A DNA stretch of 64,000 nt from Gammaproteobacteria bacterium (lineage in GTDB: Bacteria > Pseudomonadota > Gammaproteobacteria > Burkholderiales > Gallionellaceae), in assembly GCA_018814405.1 (NCBI GenBank), contig JAHIZO010000009.1, forward strand, positions 1 through 64,000, written 5' to 3'. The position numbers and the translations under genes are program-made. This document shows positions 9,957 to 20,525 of the stretch, in pieces. Below the pieces are notes generated by a model, which was given only the letters and a program-made list of their open reading frames with translations, searched no databases and had not been told where the DNA came from. Positions within the stretch are counted from its first letter, which is position 1; each line of letters begins with the position of its first letter.

Positions 9957-9976
9957 TCATTCAATCACTTGCTAGT

Positions 9977-10264
9977 TCAGGATTGAGGGTAATCCACGCG
10001 TTCCCGCAGTTCTTTACCGGCCTTGAAGTGAGGCACGTACTTGGCAGGCACCTGAACCTTGTCACCGGATTTTGGATTACGACCCAAACGCGGCGGACGA
10101 TAGTTCAAAGCAAAACTGCCAAATCCGCGAATCTCGATACGCCCACCACTAGATAAAGTAGCGGACATACTGTCCAGTATCACCTTGACTGACAACTCAG
10201 CATCCTTCCCCAGCAACTGGGGATGCCGCTCTGCCAGCTTGGCGATCAGATCGGAACGTGTCAT
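9977..10264 (-). CDS. ihfB: integration host factor subunit beta
   Basis: IhfB pairs with IhfA to bend DNA at specific sites. At 95 residues it has standard length, with the family core [11 protein letters not shown] and the DNA-intercalating proline arm around [19 protein letters not shown] precedes the ATG. It lies directly behind rpsA, the conserved position in beta- and gammaproteobacteria, and is closed by a terminator. Confidence 0.96.
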   Translation of the reverse strand: MTRSDLIAKLAERHPQLLGKDAELSVKVILDSMSATLSSGGRIEIRGFGSFALNYRPPRLGRNPKSGDKVQVPAKYVPHFKAGKELRERVDYPQS

Positions 10265-10275
10265 GCCCTGCCTCC

Positions 10276-11982
10276 TTACTGCGTGTCAGCCTTGCTGGAA
10301 TCCATCTTGGCCTTGAGCAGAGCACCCAGGTTAGTGGTGCCGGAAGCGGTGGTGTTCTCAGCTGCGAACTTCTGCATCGCTGCTGCCGTGTCGGCCTTGT
10401 CCAGCGCCTTGATCGACAGGTTGATGCCGCGGTTCTTGCGATCCACGTTGATGATCACAGCCTTGACGCTGTCGCCTTCCTTCAGGTGATTGCGGATATC
10501 TTCCACGCGATCCACCGATACTTCGGAGGCCTTCAGGTAGGCTTCAACATCGCCGTCCAGACCGATCACAGCACCCTTGGCATCCAGAGACTTGACGATA
10601 CCGGTAACGATAGCGCCCTTGTCATGGCCGGTTACGAAACCGCCGAACGGATCACCTTCCAGCTGTTTGATGCCCAGAGAGATGCGTTCGCGCTCGACAT
10701 CGATAGCCAGCACGACTGCTTCCAGTTCGTCGCCCTTCTTGTAGTTGCGCACGGCTTCTTCGCCTGCAACGCTCCAAGACAGGTCGGACAGATGCACCAG
10801 ACCGTCGATACCGCCATCCAGACCGATGAACACGCCGAAGTCGGTGATCGACTTGATCGCACCCTTAACTTTGTCACCCTTCTGGTGATTCGCTGCAAAG
10901 TCATCCCAAGGATTGGACTTGCACTGCTTCATGCCCAGAGAGATACGGCGGCGCTGCTCGTCGATCTCAAGGATCATCACTTCTACTTCGTCACCCAAAG
11001 CAACGACCTTAGAAGGATGAACGTTCTTGTTGGTCCAATCCATCTCGGAAACATGCACCAGACCTTCGATACCTTGCTCGATCTCAACGAAAGAACCGTA
11101 GTCGGTCAGGTTAGTCACTTTACCGAACAGGCGAGTGCCTTGCGGGTAGCGACGTGCCAGACCATTCCAAGGATCATCGCCCATCTGCTTGATGCCGAGG
11201 GAAACGCGGTTCTTCTCTTGGTCGAATTTCAGGATCTTGGCTTCGATCTCGTCGCCAACAGTCAGCACCTCGGATGGGTGCTTGACGCGACGCCATGCCA
11301 GATCGGTGATGTGCAGCAGGCCGTCGATACCGCCCAAGTCAACGAACGCACCGTAGTCGGTGATGTTCTTGACGATACCCTTGACCACTGCGCCTTCCTT
11401 GAGGGTTTCCAGCAAGGATTCACGATCAGCGCCCTGAGTCTCTTCCAGCACAGCGCGGCGGGAAACCACCACGTTGTTGCGCTTGCGATCTAGCTTGATG
11501 ACCTTGAGTTCCATGGTCTTGTTTTCGTACGGTGTGGTGTCCTTGACCGGACGGATGTCCACCAGCGAACCGGGCAAGAATGCACGGATGCCGTTGACCA
11601 TCGCAGTCAAACCGCCCTTGACCTTGCCGCTGACATAACCTTCAACGATGCGGCCTTCTTCCATCGCCTGCTCCAGGTCGATCCAGGCAGCCAGACGCTT
11701 GGCTTTTTCGCGCGACAAACGTGTCTCGCCGTAGCCGTTTTCCAGGGACTCGATCGCCACGGTAACGAAATCACCCGCAGCAACTTCGATTGCACCTGTT
11801 GCATCTTTGAATTCTTCAACAGGAATAAAACTTTCGGACTTCAGTCCGGCATTTACCACGACCACGTTCTGCTCAACGCGAACGACTTGGGCAGTAATCA
11901 ATTCACCTGCGCGCATTTCTTTGCGGCTCAGGCTTTCTTCAAACATTGACTCAAAAGATTCCATTTCGGCTACAGCGGTCAT
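10276..11982 (-). CDS. rpsA: 30S ribosomal protein S1
   Basis: S1 brings mRNA to the 30S subunit. The 568-residue protein has six S1 OB-fold repeats, seen as recurring [25 protein letters not shown] and [13 protein letters not shown] segments; repeats 1-2 are the degenerate ribosome-docking pair. There is no strong Shine-Dalgarno before the ATG, which fits the known translational autoregulation of rpsA from a structured leader. The 81 bases upstream carry G/C runs able to fold. It follows the fused aroA-cmk gene; cmk-rpsA-ihfB is the classical order. Confidence 0.96.
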   Translation of the reverse strand: MTAVAEMESFESMFEESLSRKEMRAGELITAQVVRVEQNVVVVNAGLKSESFIPVEEFKDATGAIEVAAGDFVTVAIESLENGYGETRLSREKAKRLAAWIDLEQAMEEGRIVEGYVSGKVKGGLTAMVNGIRAFLPGSLVDIRPVKDTTPYENKTMELKVIKLDRKRNNVVVSRRAVLEETQGADRESLLETLKEGAVVKGIVKNITDYGAFVDLGGIDGLLHITDLAWRRVKHPSEVLTVGDEIEAKILKFDQEKNRVSLGIKQMGDDPWNGLARRYPQGTRLFGKVTNLTDYGSFVEIEQGIEGLVHVSEMDWTNKNVHPSKVVALGDEVEVMILEIDEQRRRISLGMKQCKSNPWDDFAANHQKGDKVKGAIKSITDFGVFIGLDGGIDGLVHLSDLSWSVAGEEAVRNYKKGDELEAVVLAIDVERERISLGIKQLEGDPFGGFVTGHDKGAIVTGIVKSLDAKGAVIGLDGDVEAYLKASEVSVDRVEDIRNHLKEGDSVKAVIINVDRKNRGINLSIKALDKADTAAAMQKFAAENTTASGTTNLGALLKAKMDSSKADTQ

Positions 11983-12063
11983 TTTCGATCTACTCTCAGG
12001 TTATCCCGCAAACTGCACGGGGGGTTCGTTTATCAACCCGGATAGCGGGGAGCCATACGGGGC

Positions 12064-14016
12064 CTAACTCAATGCACGGTAACGTGTCAGCACTTCTTCG
12101 ACCGCTTGCTCGATGTTCAGAGGAGTCGTATCCAGCAGACTTGCACCTTGCGCCTGTTGCAGTGGAGCGACGCTTCGTTGCATATCTCGCTCGTCGCGCG
12201 CCTGTATATCCTGCAAAAGGGCGGCGATATTAGCACCCATCCCTTTTTCTTTCAACTGCTTATATCTTCGTTCCGCACGCGCCTCGGCCGAAGCGGTCAG
12301 GAAAACTTTCAACGCCGCATCAGGGAACACCACCGACGCCATGTCGCGGCCGTCCGCCACCAACCCTGGCGACTGGCGGAAAGCCCGCTGTTTATCGAGC
12401 AGAGCCGCCCTCACCTGCGGCAGCGAAGCCACTTTGGAGGCAGCCGAGCCGGCTTCCTCGGTACGCAGTTCGTCGCCGACCATCTCGCCATCCAGCCAAG
12501 TCTCGCCCTTCTCGAAGCGGATATCCACCTCGCCAGCCAGCGCAGCCAGCCTAGACTCATCATCCAGCGCCACGTTGTGACGCTGCGCCGCCAATCCCAG
12601 CAAACGGTACAACGCACCGCTGTCGAGGTAATGCATGCCCAAAGCATCGGCCACGCGTTGTGCCACCGTCCCTTTGCCAGAGGCAGAGGGACCATCGATA
12701 GCGATAACTGGAACGGCTCGTGTCACTTTGGCAAACTCCTTGAAATAGTCAGGAAAGGTCTTGGCGACGCACCCGGGATCGTTGATGCGCATACCTGCGC
12801 CATCGAAGGCTGCCAACGAAAAACACATCGCCATGCGATGATCATCGTAGGTGTCTATGCCTGATTGAGGATTAAGAATCTGGGATTCAGGCGGGGTGAT
12901 GCGAATGAAATCCTCGCCCTCTTCCACCGACGCCCCCACCTTGCGTAACTCAATCGCCATGGCTGCGATGCGGTCGGTCTCCTTCACGCGCCAGCTGGCG
13001 ATATTGCGCAGCGTCGTTGTACCGTCAGCGAACAACGCCGCCACGGCCAGCGTCATCGCGGCATCGGGGATGTGATTGCAATCGAGGTCGATAGCCTTCA
13101 GCTTGCCCTCAGCAGGACCGCTGGCTTCCATCCAGTTCGGCCCCATCGTGATGCGCGCCCCCATCTTTGCCAGTTCTTCGACAAACCGTTTGTCGCCCTG
13201 CACGCTATCTGCGCCCACACCTTCGACACGAACTGTACCGCCACCAATTGCACCGGCTGCCAAGAAATATGAAGCGGAAGATGCATCTCCCTCAACGAAT
13301 ATCGTGCCAGGCGATTGATAATTCCCCTCTTGGGCACTCACTCCTGAATCGTAAAAATCTCCCAATACCCCGACACCAAATTGCGCCATCGTCAATAGCG
13401 TAATATCAACATAAGGTTGGGATATCAATTCACCGTCAACCTTGACCTTCACCGAATGATTCAGCAGGGGCAACGCCATCAATAGTCCCGACAGGAACTG
13501 GCTCGATACGTCTCCACGAATCTTGACCGTGTCGCCAGCCAGTTTGGCAGGCGAAATCTGCAGCGGCGGAAAACCTTCGTTGCCCAGATACTTGATGTCC
13601 GCGCCGAGTTGGCGCAAAGCATCAACCAGATCTCCGATAGGCCGCTCATGCATGCGCGCCACACCAGAAAGCTCATAACTGCCGCCCGACAAAGCCAGCG
13701 CCGCCGTCAACGGACGGAAAGCGGTACCCGCATTACCCAAGAACAGCTTGGCATCTTTATTGGGAATATCGCCTGCGCAACCCGTGATGCGATAGGCATT
13801 GTCACCCAACGATTCCACGCTGATACCCAAGGTAGCCAAGGCCTCCAGCATGCGATCGGTATCGTCCGACTTCAACAGATCGCGCACCTCGGTCACACCT
13901 TCGGACAATGCCGCCAGCAACAACACACGATTAGAAATGCTCTTGGAACCGGGCAAGCGCACAGTACCGCGCGCTGACATCAAAGGAGGAAGATCGAGGA
14001 ATTCGTGCTGAGCCAT
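12064..14016 (-). CDS. aroA: fused EPSP synthase AroA / cytidylate kinase Cmk
   Basis: One uninterrupted 650-residue frame joins two complete enzymes. Residues 1 to about 430 are EPSP synthase (shikimate pathway): [29 protein letters not shown] and [14 protein letters not shown]. From about 434 to the end is cytidylate kinase (CMP/dCMP phosphorylation): the P-loop [21 protein letters not shown] and [14 protein letters not shown]. There is almost no linker. The ATG at 14016 gives the normal AroA N-terminus; the frame further upstream overlaps tyrA and is not protein-like. An internal AAGGAG (12736-12741) nine bases before a GTG at 12726 could also start a free 220-residue Cmk. Each half has full family length. 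Confidence 0.93.
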   Translation of the reverse strand: MAQHEFLDLPPLMSARGTVRLPGSKSISNRVLLLAALSEGVTEVRDLLKSDDTDRMLEALATLGISVESLGDNAYRITGCAGDIPNKDAKLFLGNAGTAFRPLTAALALSGGSYELSGVARMHERPIGDLVDALRQLGADIKYLGNEGFPPLQISPAKLAGDTVKIRGDVSSQFLSGLLMALPLLNHSVKVKVDGELISQPYVDITLLTMAQFGVGVLGDFYDSGVSAQEGNYQSPGTIFVEGDASSASYFLAAGAIGGGTVRVEGVGADSVQGDKRFVEELAKMGARITMGPNWMEASGPAEGKLKAIDLDCNHIPDAAMTLAVAALFADGTTTLRNIASWRVKETDRIAAMAIELRKVGASVEEGEDFIRITPPESQILNPQSGIDTYDDHRMAMCFSLAAFDGAGMRINDPGCVAKTFPDYFKEFAKVTRAVPVIAIDGPSASGKGTVAQRVADALGMHYLDSGALYRLLGLAAQRHNVALDDESRLAALAGEVDIRFEKGETWLDGEMVGDELRTEEAGSAASKVASLPQVRAALLDKQRAFRQSPGLVADGRDMASVVFPDAALKVFLTASAEARAERRYKQLKEKGMGANIAALLQDIQARDERDMQRSVAPLQQAQGASLLDTTPLNIEQAVEEVLTRYRALS

Positions 14017-14032
14017 GCGATGAGGTGTGTAG

Positions 14033-14902
14033 TTATTGTTGAGTCCAGGTGCTGCGTACTTCGCGCGCCAGACTGAATATCTCTTCCAGCTTGGCGGCGT
14101 CGTTATCGGCCAGCGCCTGCTGCAAAGAGGAAAGCTCATTGATGTATTGCTGCAATTCGCGCAGCAAGGCATCGCGGTTGGCCATACTGATGTCGCGCCA
14201 CATCTCGGGTGAGCTGGCGGCGATACGGGTGAAGTCACGGAAACCGCTGGCCGCGAAGGACAGCAACAGATCTTTGTTATCGCGCTGCGCCAGATCGTGC
14301 ACCAGGGCGAAAGACAGCAGATGCGGCAGATGACTGACCGCTGCGAACACACCATCGTGCTCTTCCGGGGTCAGTTCACTCACTACGGCCCCACATGCTT
14401 CCCATGCCTGACGCACGCGCGCCACGGACTCTTTGGAATTCTCGGACAATGGCGCGAGCACGACTTTCTTGCCTTGGTACAGATCAGCCATCGCCGCAGC
14501 TGCACCACTCTTCTCGGCACCCGCAATCGGATGGCCGGGAATGAATTGCGTAATCTTGCCAGCCAACTTGTTGCGCGCAGCAGCGACCACATCGCACTTG
14601 GTGCTACCACCATCCGTCACCAGCGTCTGGCTACCAAGATGCGGCGCGATACGTGCGAAGAGTTCATCCATCTGCGCCACCGGTGTTGCCAGCAATACCA
14701 GATCGGCATCGCCGACTTCTGCTGCCACATCGTTGCCGATACGATCAAGAATGCCTAAACGCTTAGCTTCGTCCAACGTGGCTTGACTGCGTCCGAAACC
14801 GACCACCTCGCCTACTGCACCCGCCTTGCGCAAAGCCAGTGCAAACGATCCGCCGATGAGGCCGACACCAAAGATGACGATTTTGCGGAAGGTCGGTTGC
14901 AT
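14033..14902 (-). CDS. tyrA: prephenate dehydrogenase
   Basis: TyrA oxidatively decarboxylates prephenate (or arogenate) on the way to tyrosine. The 289-residue product has the NAD-binding [14 protein letters not shown] at the start, the catalytic [11 protein letters not shown] and the substrate-site [10 protein letters not shown]. It lacks a chorismate mutase or ACT domain, unlike enteric TyrA; the mutase is supplied by pheA two genes upstream. Three bases separate it from aroF and 16 from aroA-cmk. Confidence 0.93.
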   Translation of the reverse strand: MQPTFRKIVIFGVGLIGGSFALALRKAGAVGEVVGFGRSQATLDEAKRLGILDRIGNDVAAEVGDADLVLLATPVAQMDELFARIAPHLGSQTLVTDGGSTKCDVVAAARNKLAGKITQFIPGHPIAGAEKSGAAAAMADLYQGKKVVLAPLSENSKESVARVRQAWEACGAVVSELTPEEHDGVFAAVSHLPHLLSFALVHDLAQRDNKDLLLSFAASGFRDFTRIAASSPEMWRDISMANRDALLRELQQYINELSSLQQALADNDAAKLEEIFSLAREVRSTWTQQ

Positions 14903-14905
14903 GGT

Positions 14906-15922
14906 TTAAAGCGTGCGTCCGATCGCACCGGCGATCGCACCCAACGTTCCCATCAATTTTTTTAGTTCATCCGGTGTCAGTGCCTGATCCGCATCGCACC
15001 ATGCGTCGCACGGGCTGGGATGCATCTCGACCAACAGACCGTCTGCACCCGCAGCAATAGCCGCTTGCGACAATGCAGGCACCATCCATGCCTTACCGCC
15101 TGCATGCGAAGGATCGACAATCACCGGCAGGTGCGTCTCTTTCTTGAGTACGGCGATGGCAGTCACGTCCAGCACGTTGCGGTAGGCAGTTTCGAAGGTA
15201 CGGATGCCGCGCTCGCAGAAGATGATGTTGTGGTTACCGCCTGCGGCGATGTATTCCGCCGACATCAGCCATTCGCTGACGGTGGCCGACATGCCGCGCT
15301 TGAGGATGACCGGCTTGTTGATACGGCCAACTTCCTTCAGCAAGTCGAAGTTCTGCATGTTGCGCGTGCCAATCTGGATCACATCCACGTCGTACTCGAG
15401 GAAAGCATCGATCTGGCGCGCATCCATCAGCTCGGTGACGATGGGCAGCTTGTATTGGCTTGCCGCCTTGCGGAACATGTCCAGCCCTTCCACACCATGT
15501 CCCTGGAAAGCATAGGGGCTGGTGCGCGGCTTGAACGCACCACCGCGCATCAACCGGCAACCCGCTTCATGCGTGAATTTGGCGGCGAGGTCCATCTGCT
15601 CCTGCGTCTCCACCGAACATGGTCCTGCGATGATCTGGATCTGCTTGCCACCCAGCGGCACACCGGCGATATCGATCACGGTATCCGCCTTGTGCGACTC
15701 GCGCGACACGATTTTGTATTGCTTGGCGATGTGCATCGCCGATTCCACGCCCGGTAGTGGGGTGAACATTTCCGCCTCCAGCTTGCGTTCATCGCCGATG
15801 GCACCGATCACGATACGTTCGATACCGCGCGAAATATTGGCGCGCAGCCCGGCAGCTTCGATCTTCTTCACCACCGCATCGAGTTGCACATCGGTCGTGT
15901 CACTGCCCATCACGATGATCAT
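14906..15922 (-). CDS. aroF: 3-deoxy-7-phosphoheptulonate (DAHP) synthase, ferredoxin-like-domain type
   Basis: This enzyme catalyses the first committed step of the shikimate pathway, joining PEP and erythrose 4-phosphate. The 338-residue product has an N-terminal ferredoxin-like regulatory domain (about residues 1-65), as in the Thermotoga-type type I-beta enzymes where it mediates tyrosine or phenylalanine inhibition. The TIM barrel follows, with AGPCSVET, LMRGGAFKPRTSPYAFQG, KRGMSAT and DPSHAGG. The ATG at 15922 overlaps the hisC stop as ATGA and has GGAG upstream. Confidence 0.93.
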   Translation of the reverse strand: MIIVMGSDTTDVQLDAVVKKIEAAGLRANISRGIERIVIGAIGDERKLEAEMFTPLPGVESAMHIAKQYKIVSRESHKADTVIDIAGVPLGGKQIQIIAGPCSVETQEQMDLAAKFTHEAGCRLMRGGAFKPRTSPYAFQGHGVEGLDMFRKAASQYKLPIVTELMDARQIDAFLEYDVDVIQIGTRNMQNFDLLKEVGRINKPVILKRGMSATVSEWLMSAEYIAAGGNHNIIFCERGIRTFETAYRNVLDVTAIAVLKKETHLPVIVDPSHAGGKAWMVPALSQAAIAAGADGLLVEMHPSPCDAWCDADQALTPDELKKLMGTLGAIAGAIGRTL

Positions 15923-17040
15923 TTGGCTTCTCCGTTCACCTGTGCATTGATGCATTTTTCCAGAGCGCCCAGGAATTTCGCATTCTCGCTTTCCAGTCCG
16001 ATGGAAACGCGTAACCAGCCCGGCATGTCGTAGTTCTCGATGGGGCGCACGATCACGCCCAGTTCCAGCAGGCGGCGATAGGTCGCCTTGGCATCGCCGA
16101 CATTGAAGGCAACGAAGTTGCCATAGGACGGGATGTATTCCAGACCCAGCTTGCCCAGTCCTTCGGTGATCTGTGCCATGCCGCGCTGATTCAGCTCAAA
16201 GGTACGCTTCACGAAAGACACATCACGCAACGCTGCCACAGCGGCAGCCTGAGCCACGCTGTTCACATTGAACGGCTGGCGCACGCGATTCATCATGTCA
16301 CTGATCTGTTCGTGCGACATCGCATATCCCACACGCAGACCAGCCAAACCATAGGCCTTAGAGAAGGTGCGCGAGATAATGAGATTGGGAAATTCCTTCA
16401 ACCAACTCACACTGTCGTAACGCTTCTCTTCCGGCAGGTATTCGTTGTAAGCCTCATCCAACATCACCAGAATGTCCTTCGGCAAGTCGCGCATGAACTG
16501 CAACAATTCTTCCGTTTCCAGGAAGGTGCCGGTCGGATTGTTCGGATTGGCGATGAATACGATCTTGGCCTTGTTCTCTTTGGCTGCCTTCAGCATGGCA
16601 GGCAGGTCGTGTCCGTAACCTTTGGTCGCGGGCACGCTGATGCCAGTCGCACCGACTGCCTGCGTCGCCAATGCGTACACCGCGAATGCATGCGCCGAAT
16701 ACACCACCTTGTCGCCCGGCGTTAGGAATGCACGCGCGGCCAATTCCAACAAGTCGTTGGAGCCATTACCCAAGGTGATGTTGGCATGGGAGACGTTGTA
16801 ACGTTTGACCAGTGCATCCTTCAGTTCGAAACCGTTGCCGTCCGGATACAGCGCGATGTTCTTGATCGCTTCCTGCATGGCGGCCACAGCGGCACCGCTC
16901 GCACCCAGCGGGTTCTCGTTCGAGGCCAGCTTGATGATACCGGTGATACCCAGCTCACGCTCCAGCTCGGCGATGGGTTTACCGGGCTGATAAGGCGCGA
17001 TAGCACGGATGTAGGAAGGGGCTAAATCACAGTAATTCAT
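15919..17040 (-). CDS. hisC: histidinol-phosphate / aromatic aminotransferase
   Basis: This is a class I/II PLP aminotransferase of 373 residues in the HisC family. It has SNENPLGAS near the start, ANPNNPTGT, and the PLP lysine in SRTFSKAYGLAGLRVGY. Its position between pheA and aroF-tyrA suggests the HisC2 role of transaminating phenylpyruvate, hydroxyphenylpyruvate or prephenate, rather than or in addition to histidine synthesis; this is inference from context. I take the ATG at 17040; an ATG eight codons upstream has no better ribosome site. The leader contains a large inverted repeat. Confidence 0.9.
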   Translation of the reverse strand: MNYCDLAPSYIRAIAPYQPGKPIAELERELGITGIIKLASNENPLGASGAAVAAMQEAIKNIALYPDGNGFELKDALVKRYNVSHANITLGNGSNDLLELAARAFLTPGDKVVYSAHAFAVYALATQAVGATGISVPATKGYGHDLPAMLKAAKENKAKIVFIANPNNPTGTFLETEELLQFMRDLPKDILVMLDEAYNEYLPEEKRYDSVSWLKEFPNLIISRTFSKAYGLAGLRVGYAMSHEQISDMMNRVRQPFNVNSVAQAAAVAALRDVSFVKRTFELNQRGMAQITEGLGKLGLEYIPSYGNFVAFNVGDAKATYRRLLELGVIVRPIENYDMPGWLRVSIGLESENAKFLGALEKCINAQVNGEAK

Positions 17041-17067
17041 ATACTCAAATCCATCACAAAACATTAG

Positions 17068-17131
17068 AGAGACGCTGGAAAACAGACAGAAGAACGAATC
17101 TAGCTGATGTTTCCGCCCTGCCAGCGTCTCT
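17068..17131. repeat. 11-bp inverted repeat in the pheA-hisC gap
   Basis: AGAGACGCTGG (17068-17078) and CCAGCGTCTCT (17121-17131) are perfect complements separated by 42 bases. In the leftward transcript they would form a stem ending 27 bases before the chosen hisC start. No T-run follows. It is either an mRNA structure controlling hisC or the trace of a small mobile repeat. Confidence 0.6.
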
Positions 17132-17154
17132 ATAGATTAATTAATACAGACTAT

Positions 17155-18219
17155 TCAAACAGCAACCGGGTAGGAACCCAGCACTTTGACGAAGGCCGCG
17201 ATCTGGCGCAATTGATCCAATGCTGCCGCCACTTTGGCATCGTTCTGATGGCCTTCGATATCGACGTAGAACACGTATTCCCACATCCCCGCACCCGAGG
17301 GGCGAGATTCCATCTTGGTCATCGACACACCATGCTGTGCGAATGGCGTCAGCAGATCATGCATCGCGCCCGGACGATTGGCAGCAGTCATCACCAGCGA
17401 AGTCTTGTCACGACCTGAAGGGGCGACATCTTGGTTGCCAATCACGAGGAAACGCGTGGTGTTACGCGCGTCATCTTCAATGTTCTTTGCCAAAACCTTG
17501 AGCTTGAAATGCTCTGCGGCTTGTTCCCCGGCTATGGCGGCCGAGAACGACTCTTCTGTCGCCAGACGTGCGGCATCGGCATTGCTGCTGGCCGTGATGC
17601 GCTCCGCATGCGGCAGATGTGCATGCAACCAGTCCTGGCATTGCCCAAATGACTGCGGATGCGAATACACCTTGCGGATGATAGACAGCTCGTTCTCGTT
17701 CGAGAGCAGGCATTGATGCACTTGCAGCATGACCTCGCCACATATCTTCAGGTCGCTGTTCAGCAACAGATCCAGCGTGCGACCCACAGCGCCTTCAGTG
17801 GAATTCTCCACCGGCACCATGCCATAGCTGGCCGTACCGCTTTCCACCGTGGCAAACACGCCATCGATGGACTCAGCCGGCACACCTACTGTCGCTTGAC
17901 CGAAGCGTTGAAAAACTGCGGCTTCGCTGAATGTGCCGTGCGGCCCCAGATACGCCACATGCAGTGGCGCTTCTAGTGCACGGCACTGTGAGATCACTTC
18001 GGTAAACAATTGCTTGATCGCCTCCGCCGAGAGCGGGCCTTTATTCTCTTGCACCAAGCGCAGCAACACTTGCGCCTCACGCTCCGGGCGCAGCACGGCG
18101 CTTTCACCTTTGGCATGGCCGATCAATTGCGCGAACTTCGCACGCTTATTGAACATCTCCAGCAACTGGCCATCCAGCTGGTCTATCTGCTCACGGTATT
18201 TCTGTAACTCTTCGTTCAC
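17155..18219 (-). CDS. pheA: bifunctional chorismate mutase / prephenate dehydratase
   Basis: PheA converts chorismate to prephenate and then phenylpyruvate. The 354-residue product has an AroQ mutase domain (about 1-85), a dehydratase domain (about 90-270, with YLGPHGTFSEAA and VPVENSTEG) and a C-terminal ACT domain with MTKMESRPSG, the phenylalanine-sensing motif. The start is GTG, overlapping the serA stop as GTGA, with GGAG upstream. It also supplies prephenate for tyrA downstream. Confidence 0.95.
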   Translation of the reverse strand: MNEELQKYREQIDQLDGQLLEMFNKRAKFAQLIGHAKGESAVLRPEREAQVLLRLVQENKGPLSAEAIKQLFTEVISQCRALEAPLHVAYLGPHGTFSEAAVFQRFGQATVGVPAESIDGVFATVESGTASYGMVPVENSTEGAVGRTLDLLLNSDLKICGEVMLQVHQCLLSNENELSIIRKVYSHPQSFGQCQDWLHAHLPHAERITASSNADAARLATEESFSAAIAGEQAAEHFKLKVLAKNIEDDARNTTRFLVIGNQDVAPSGRDKTSLVMTAANRPGAMHDLLTPFAQHGVSMTKMESRPSGAGMWEYVFYVDIEGHQNDAKVAAALDQLRQIAAFVKVLGSYPVAV

Positions 18220-19406
18220 GCTTCTTTCTCCAGCGGCAGATCACGCACTACCAGCACGCCGGGAATGGCTGACAGATGTGCAATTAGTTTGTGCGGCAAT
18301 GCGCTGTCGGTATCCACCAACGTATACGCCATATCACCGCGCGATTTATTGGTCATGTTATGAATGTTGATTCCAGCTTCCGCCAGTGCAGAGGAAATCT
18401 GCCCCAGCATGTTAGGTACATTGGCATTGGCAATGGCGACCCGGAATGCCGATTCGCGCGGCATCGCAACATTGGGGAAGTTCACCGTGTTGCTGATGTT
18501 GCCATGCTCCAGATATTCACGCAGTTGTTCTGCCACCATCACTGCACAATTCTCTTCCGCCTCTGCAGTCGACGCCCCGAGATGCGGCAAGGCGATGATC
18601 CGCTCATTTCCCAGTGTCTTATTGCTGGGGAAGTCGCACACATAACTACGCAGATGCTTGCTATTCAAGCCCGCAACCACCGCATCCTCGTTGACGATGG
18701 CATCGCGCGAGAAATTCAAAAGCACAGCACCCGACTTCATTCCGGTCACGCGCTTCTCATTGATCAGATCGCGTGTCGCATCCAGCAAGGGCACATGCAA
18801 TGTCACAAAATCGCTGTGCTTGAGCAGGTCTTCGATGCTGTGCGCCTTCTTCACTTGCGAAGACAAGCCCCAAGCCGCATCGACCGTTATCTCCGGGTCA
18901 AAACCGATCACCTGCATCCCCAAACCCAGTGCTGCATCCGCCACCAAGCGTCCTATTGCACCGAGACCGACCACACCCAGTGTGCGGCCGCGCAATTCGG
19001 TACCGGCGTAATTTTTCTTACCGTCCTCGACCAGCTTGTGCAGGGTCGCATCGTCACCGCTCAATCCAGCCGTAAAGTTCAGCGCCGGAATGATGTTACG
19101 CGAAGCCAGCAGCATGCCGGTGATGACCAGCTCCTTAACCGCATTGGCATTGGCACCCGGCGCATTGAACACCGGCACGCCGCGTTCGCTCATCCGCTTG
19201 ACCGGCACATTGTTCGTTCCCGCCCCGGCACGCGCAATGGCCAGCACACTGGCTGGAATATCCATCTCGTGCATGTTGTGCGAGCGCACCAAGATCGCGT
19301 CCGGCTGCGTGATATCGTTAGCGGTGACGTAGCGCCCGGCAGGCAAGCGCTTCAAGCCCATCGCAGAGATCTTGTTCAGGGTGAGTACTTGATATGTGCG
19401 GCTCAT
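18216..19406 (-). CDS. serA: D-3-phosphoglycerate dehydrogenase with ACT domain
   Basis: SerA oxidises 3-phosphoglycerate, the first step of serine synthesis. The 396-residue product has the NAD-binding GVVGLGAIGRLVADAA, the catalytic Arg in NFSRDAIV, the catalytic His in LPHLGAST, and a C-terminal ACT domain (about 320-396) likely to bind serine as inhibitor. It lies 17 bases after serC, so both serine enzymes are produced together at the head of the aromatic run. Confidence 0.93.
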   Translation of the reverse strand: MSRTYQVLTLNKISAMGLKRLPAGRYVTANDITQPDAILVRSHNMHEMDIPASVLAIARAGAGTNNVPVKRMSERGVPVFNAPGANANAVKELVITGMLLASRNIIPALNFTAGLSGDDATLHKLVEDGKKNYAGTELRGRTLGVVGLGAIGRLVADAALGLGMQVIGFDPEITVDAAWGLSSQVKKAHSIEDLLKHSDFVTLHVPLLDATRDLINEKRVTGMKSGAVLLNFSRDAIVNEDAVVAGLNSKHLRSYVCDFPSNKTLGNERIIALPHLGASTAEAEENCAVMVAEQLREYLEHGNISNTVNFPNVAMPRESAFRVAIANANVPNMLGQISSALAEAGINIHNMTNKSRGDMAYTLVDTDSALPHKLIAHLSAIPGVLVVRDLPLEKEA

Positions 19407-19423
19407 GGCGGCGCGCTCGCGAC

Positions 19424-20506
19424 TCAGGAATTGCTGCTGGCGAATTCGTTCATGAACCCGACCAACGCCTGCACGCCTTCCAGCGGCATGGCGTTATAGA
19501 TCGAGGCACGCATACCACCAACGGAACGGTGACCTTTCAGCTGCAGCAATCCACGTGCATCGGCCTGCTTGAGGAATTCGCCATCCAGCGCGGCATCCTT
19601 CAAAGTGAAGGGCACGTTCATACGCGAACGGTCTGCCTTGTTCACCGGGCAATTGTAGAAACCGTTGCTGCTGTCGATCGCGTCATACAGCAGCTGCGAC
19701 TTGGCGATATTAGTCTTTTCCATCGCAGCGATGCCGCCGTTCTTCTTCAGCCACTGGAACACCAGTCCCGCCATGTAAATGGCAAAAGTGGGCGGCGTGT
19801 TGTACATCGACTCGCCATCCGCATGCGTCTTGTAGTCCAGCATGGTCGGTGTACCGGCAGCTACTTGTCCGATCAAGTCTTCACGCACGATCACCAGCGT
19901 CAGACCGGCCGGGCCGATGTTCTTCTGCGCACCTGCATAGATCAGACCGAACTTGGAGACATCGATCTCGCGCGACAGGATGTTGGACGACATATCCGCC
20001 ACCAACGGCACATCACCCGTCTCTGGAATCCAGTTGAACTCCACGCCGCCGATGGTTTCGTTCGGTGTGTAGTGCAGATAAGCAGCATTCGGATCGCACT
20101 TCCAAGTATCGAAAGCCGGCACATAGCTGCAGTTCTTGTCTTTGTTATCTATGGCGACATTCACCGCACAGAACTTCTTGGCTTCGCCGATGGCTTTCTT
20201 GGACCATTCTCCGGTATAGATGTAGTCAGCCGAGGCTTTATCGCGCATCAGATTGAGCGGAATCATGGAGAACTGCAGATGTGCACCGCCCTGCAGGAAC
20301 AGCAGCTTGTAGTTGGCAGGAATGCCCATCAACTCGCGCAGGTCGGCTTCGGCTTGAGCATGGATGCCCATGTATTCCTTGCCGCGGTGCGACATTTCCA
20401 TCACGGACATGCCACTCCCATGCCAATCGGCCAGTTCCGCCTGGGCCTGCAACAACACTTCTTTTGGCAATACCGCCGGCCCTGCACTGAAGTTGTAAAT
20501 CGCCAT
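19424..20506 (-). CDS. serC: phosphoserine aminotransferase
   Basis: SerC transaminates 3-phosphohydroxypyruvate to phosphoserine and also acts in pyridoxal phosphate synthesis. The 360-residue protein begins NFSAGPAVLP, has the PLP lysine in AGAQKNIGPAG and ends with the GGMRASIYNAMP substrate segment. GAGGAG precedes the ATG. It follows gyrA by 19 bases. Confidence 0.96.
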   Translation of the reverse strand: MAIYNFSAGPAVLPKEVLLQAQAELADWHGSGMSVMEMSHRGKEYMGIHAQAEADLRELMGIPANYKLLFLQGGAHLQFSMIPLNLMRDKASADYIYTGEWSKKAIGEAKKFCAVNVAIDNKDKNCSYVPAFDTWKCDPNAAYLHYTPNETIGGVEFNWIPETGDVPLVADMSSNILSREIDVSKFGLIYAGAQKNIGPAGLTLVIVREDLIGQVAAGTPTMLDYKTHADGESMYNTPPTFAIYMAGLVFQWLKKNGGIAAMEKTNIAKSQLLYDAIDSSNGFYNCPVNKADRSRMNVPFTLKDAALDGEFLKQADARGLLQLKGHRSVGGMRASIYNAMPLEGVQALVGFMNEFASSNS

Positions 20507-20525
20507 ACTGTGCTCTCCTCAGAAA

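Noticed and set aside
10258-11493. 411-codon open frame on the + strand opposite rpsA
   Set aside because: It mirrors the S1 repeats in antisense and has no independent coding evidence.
12860-12900. Short repeat-like stretch within aroA near the YDDHRM motif
   Set aside because: It encodes ten extra residues in a surface region with the frame kept; no second copy was noticed in the window.
14016-14355. Upstream extension of the aroA frame suggesting a TyrA-AroA-Cmk triple fusion
   Set aside because: The extension is in a different frame from tyrA and is Cys/Trp/Pro-rich nonsense; tyrA has its own stop 16 bases before the aroA ATG.
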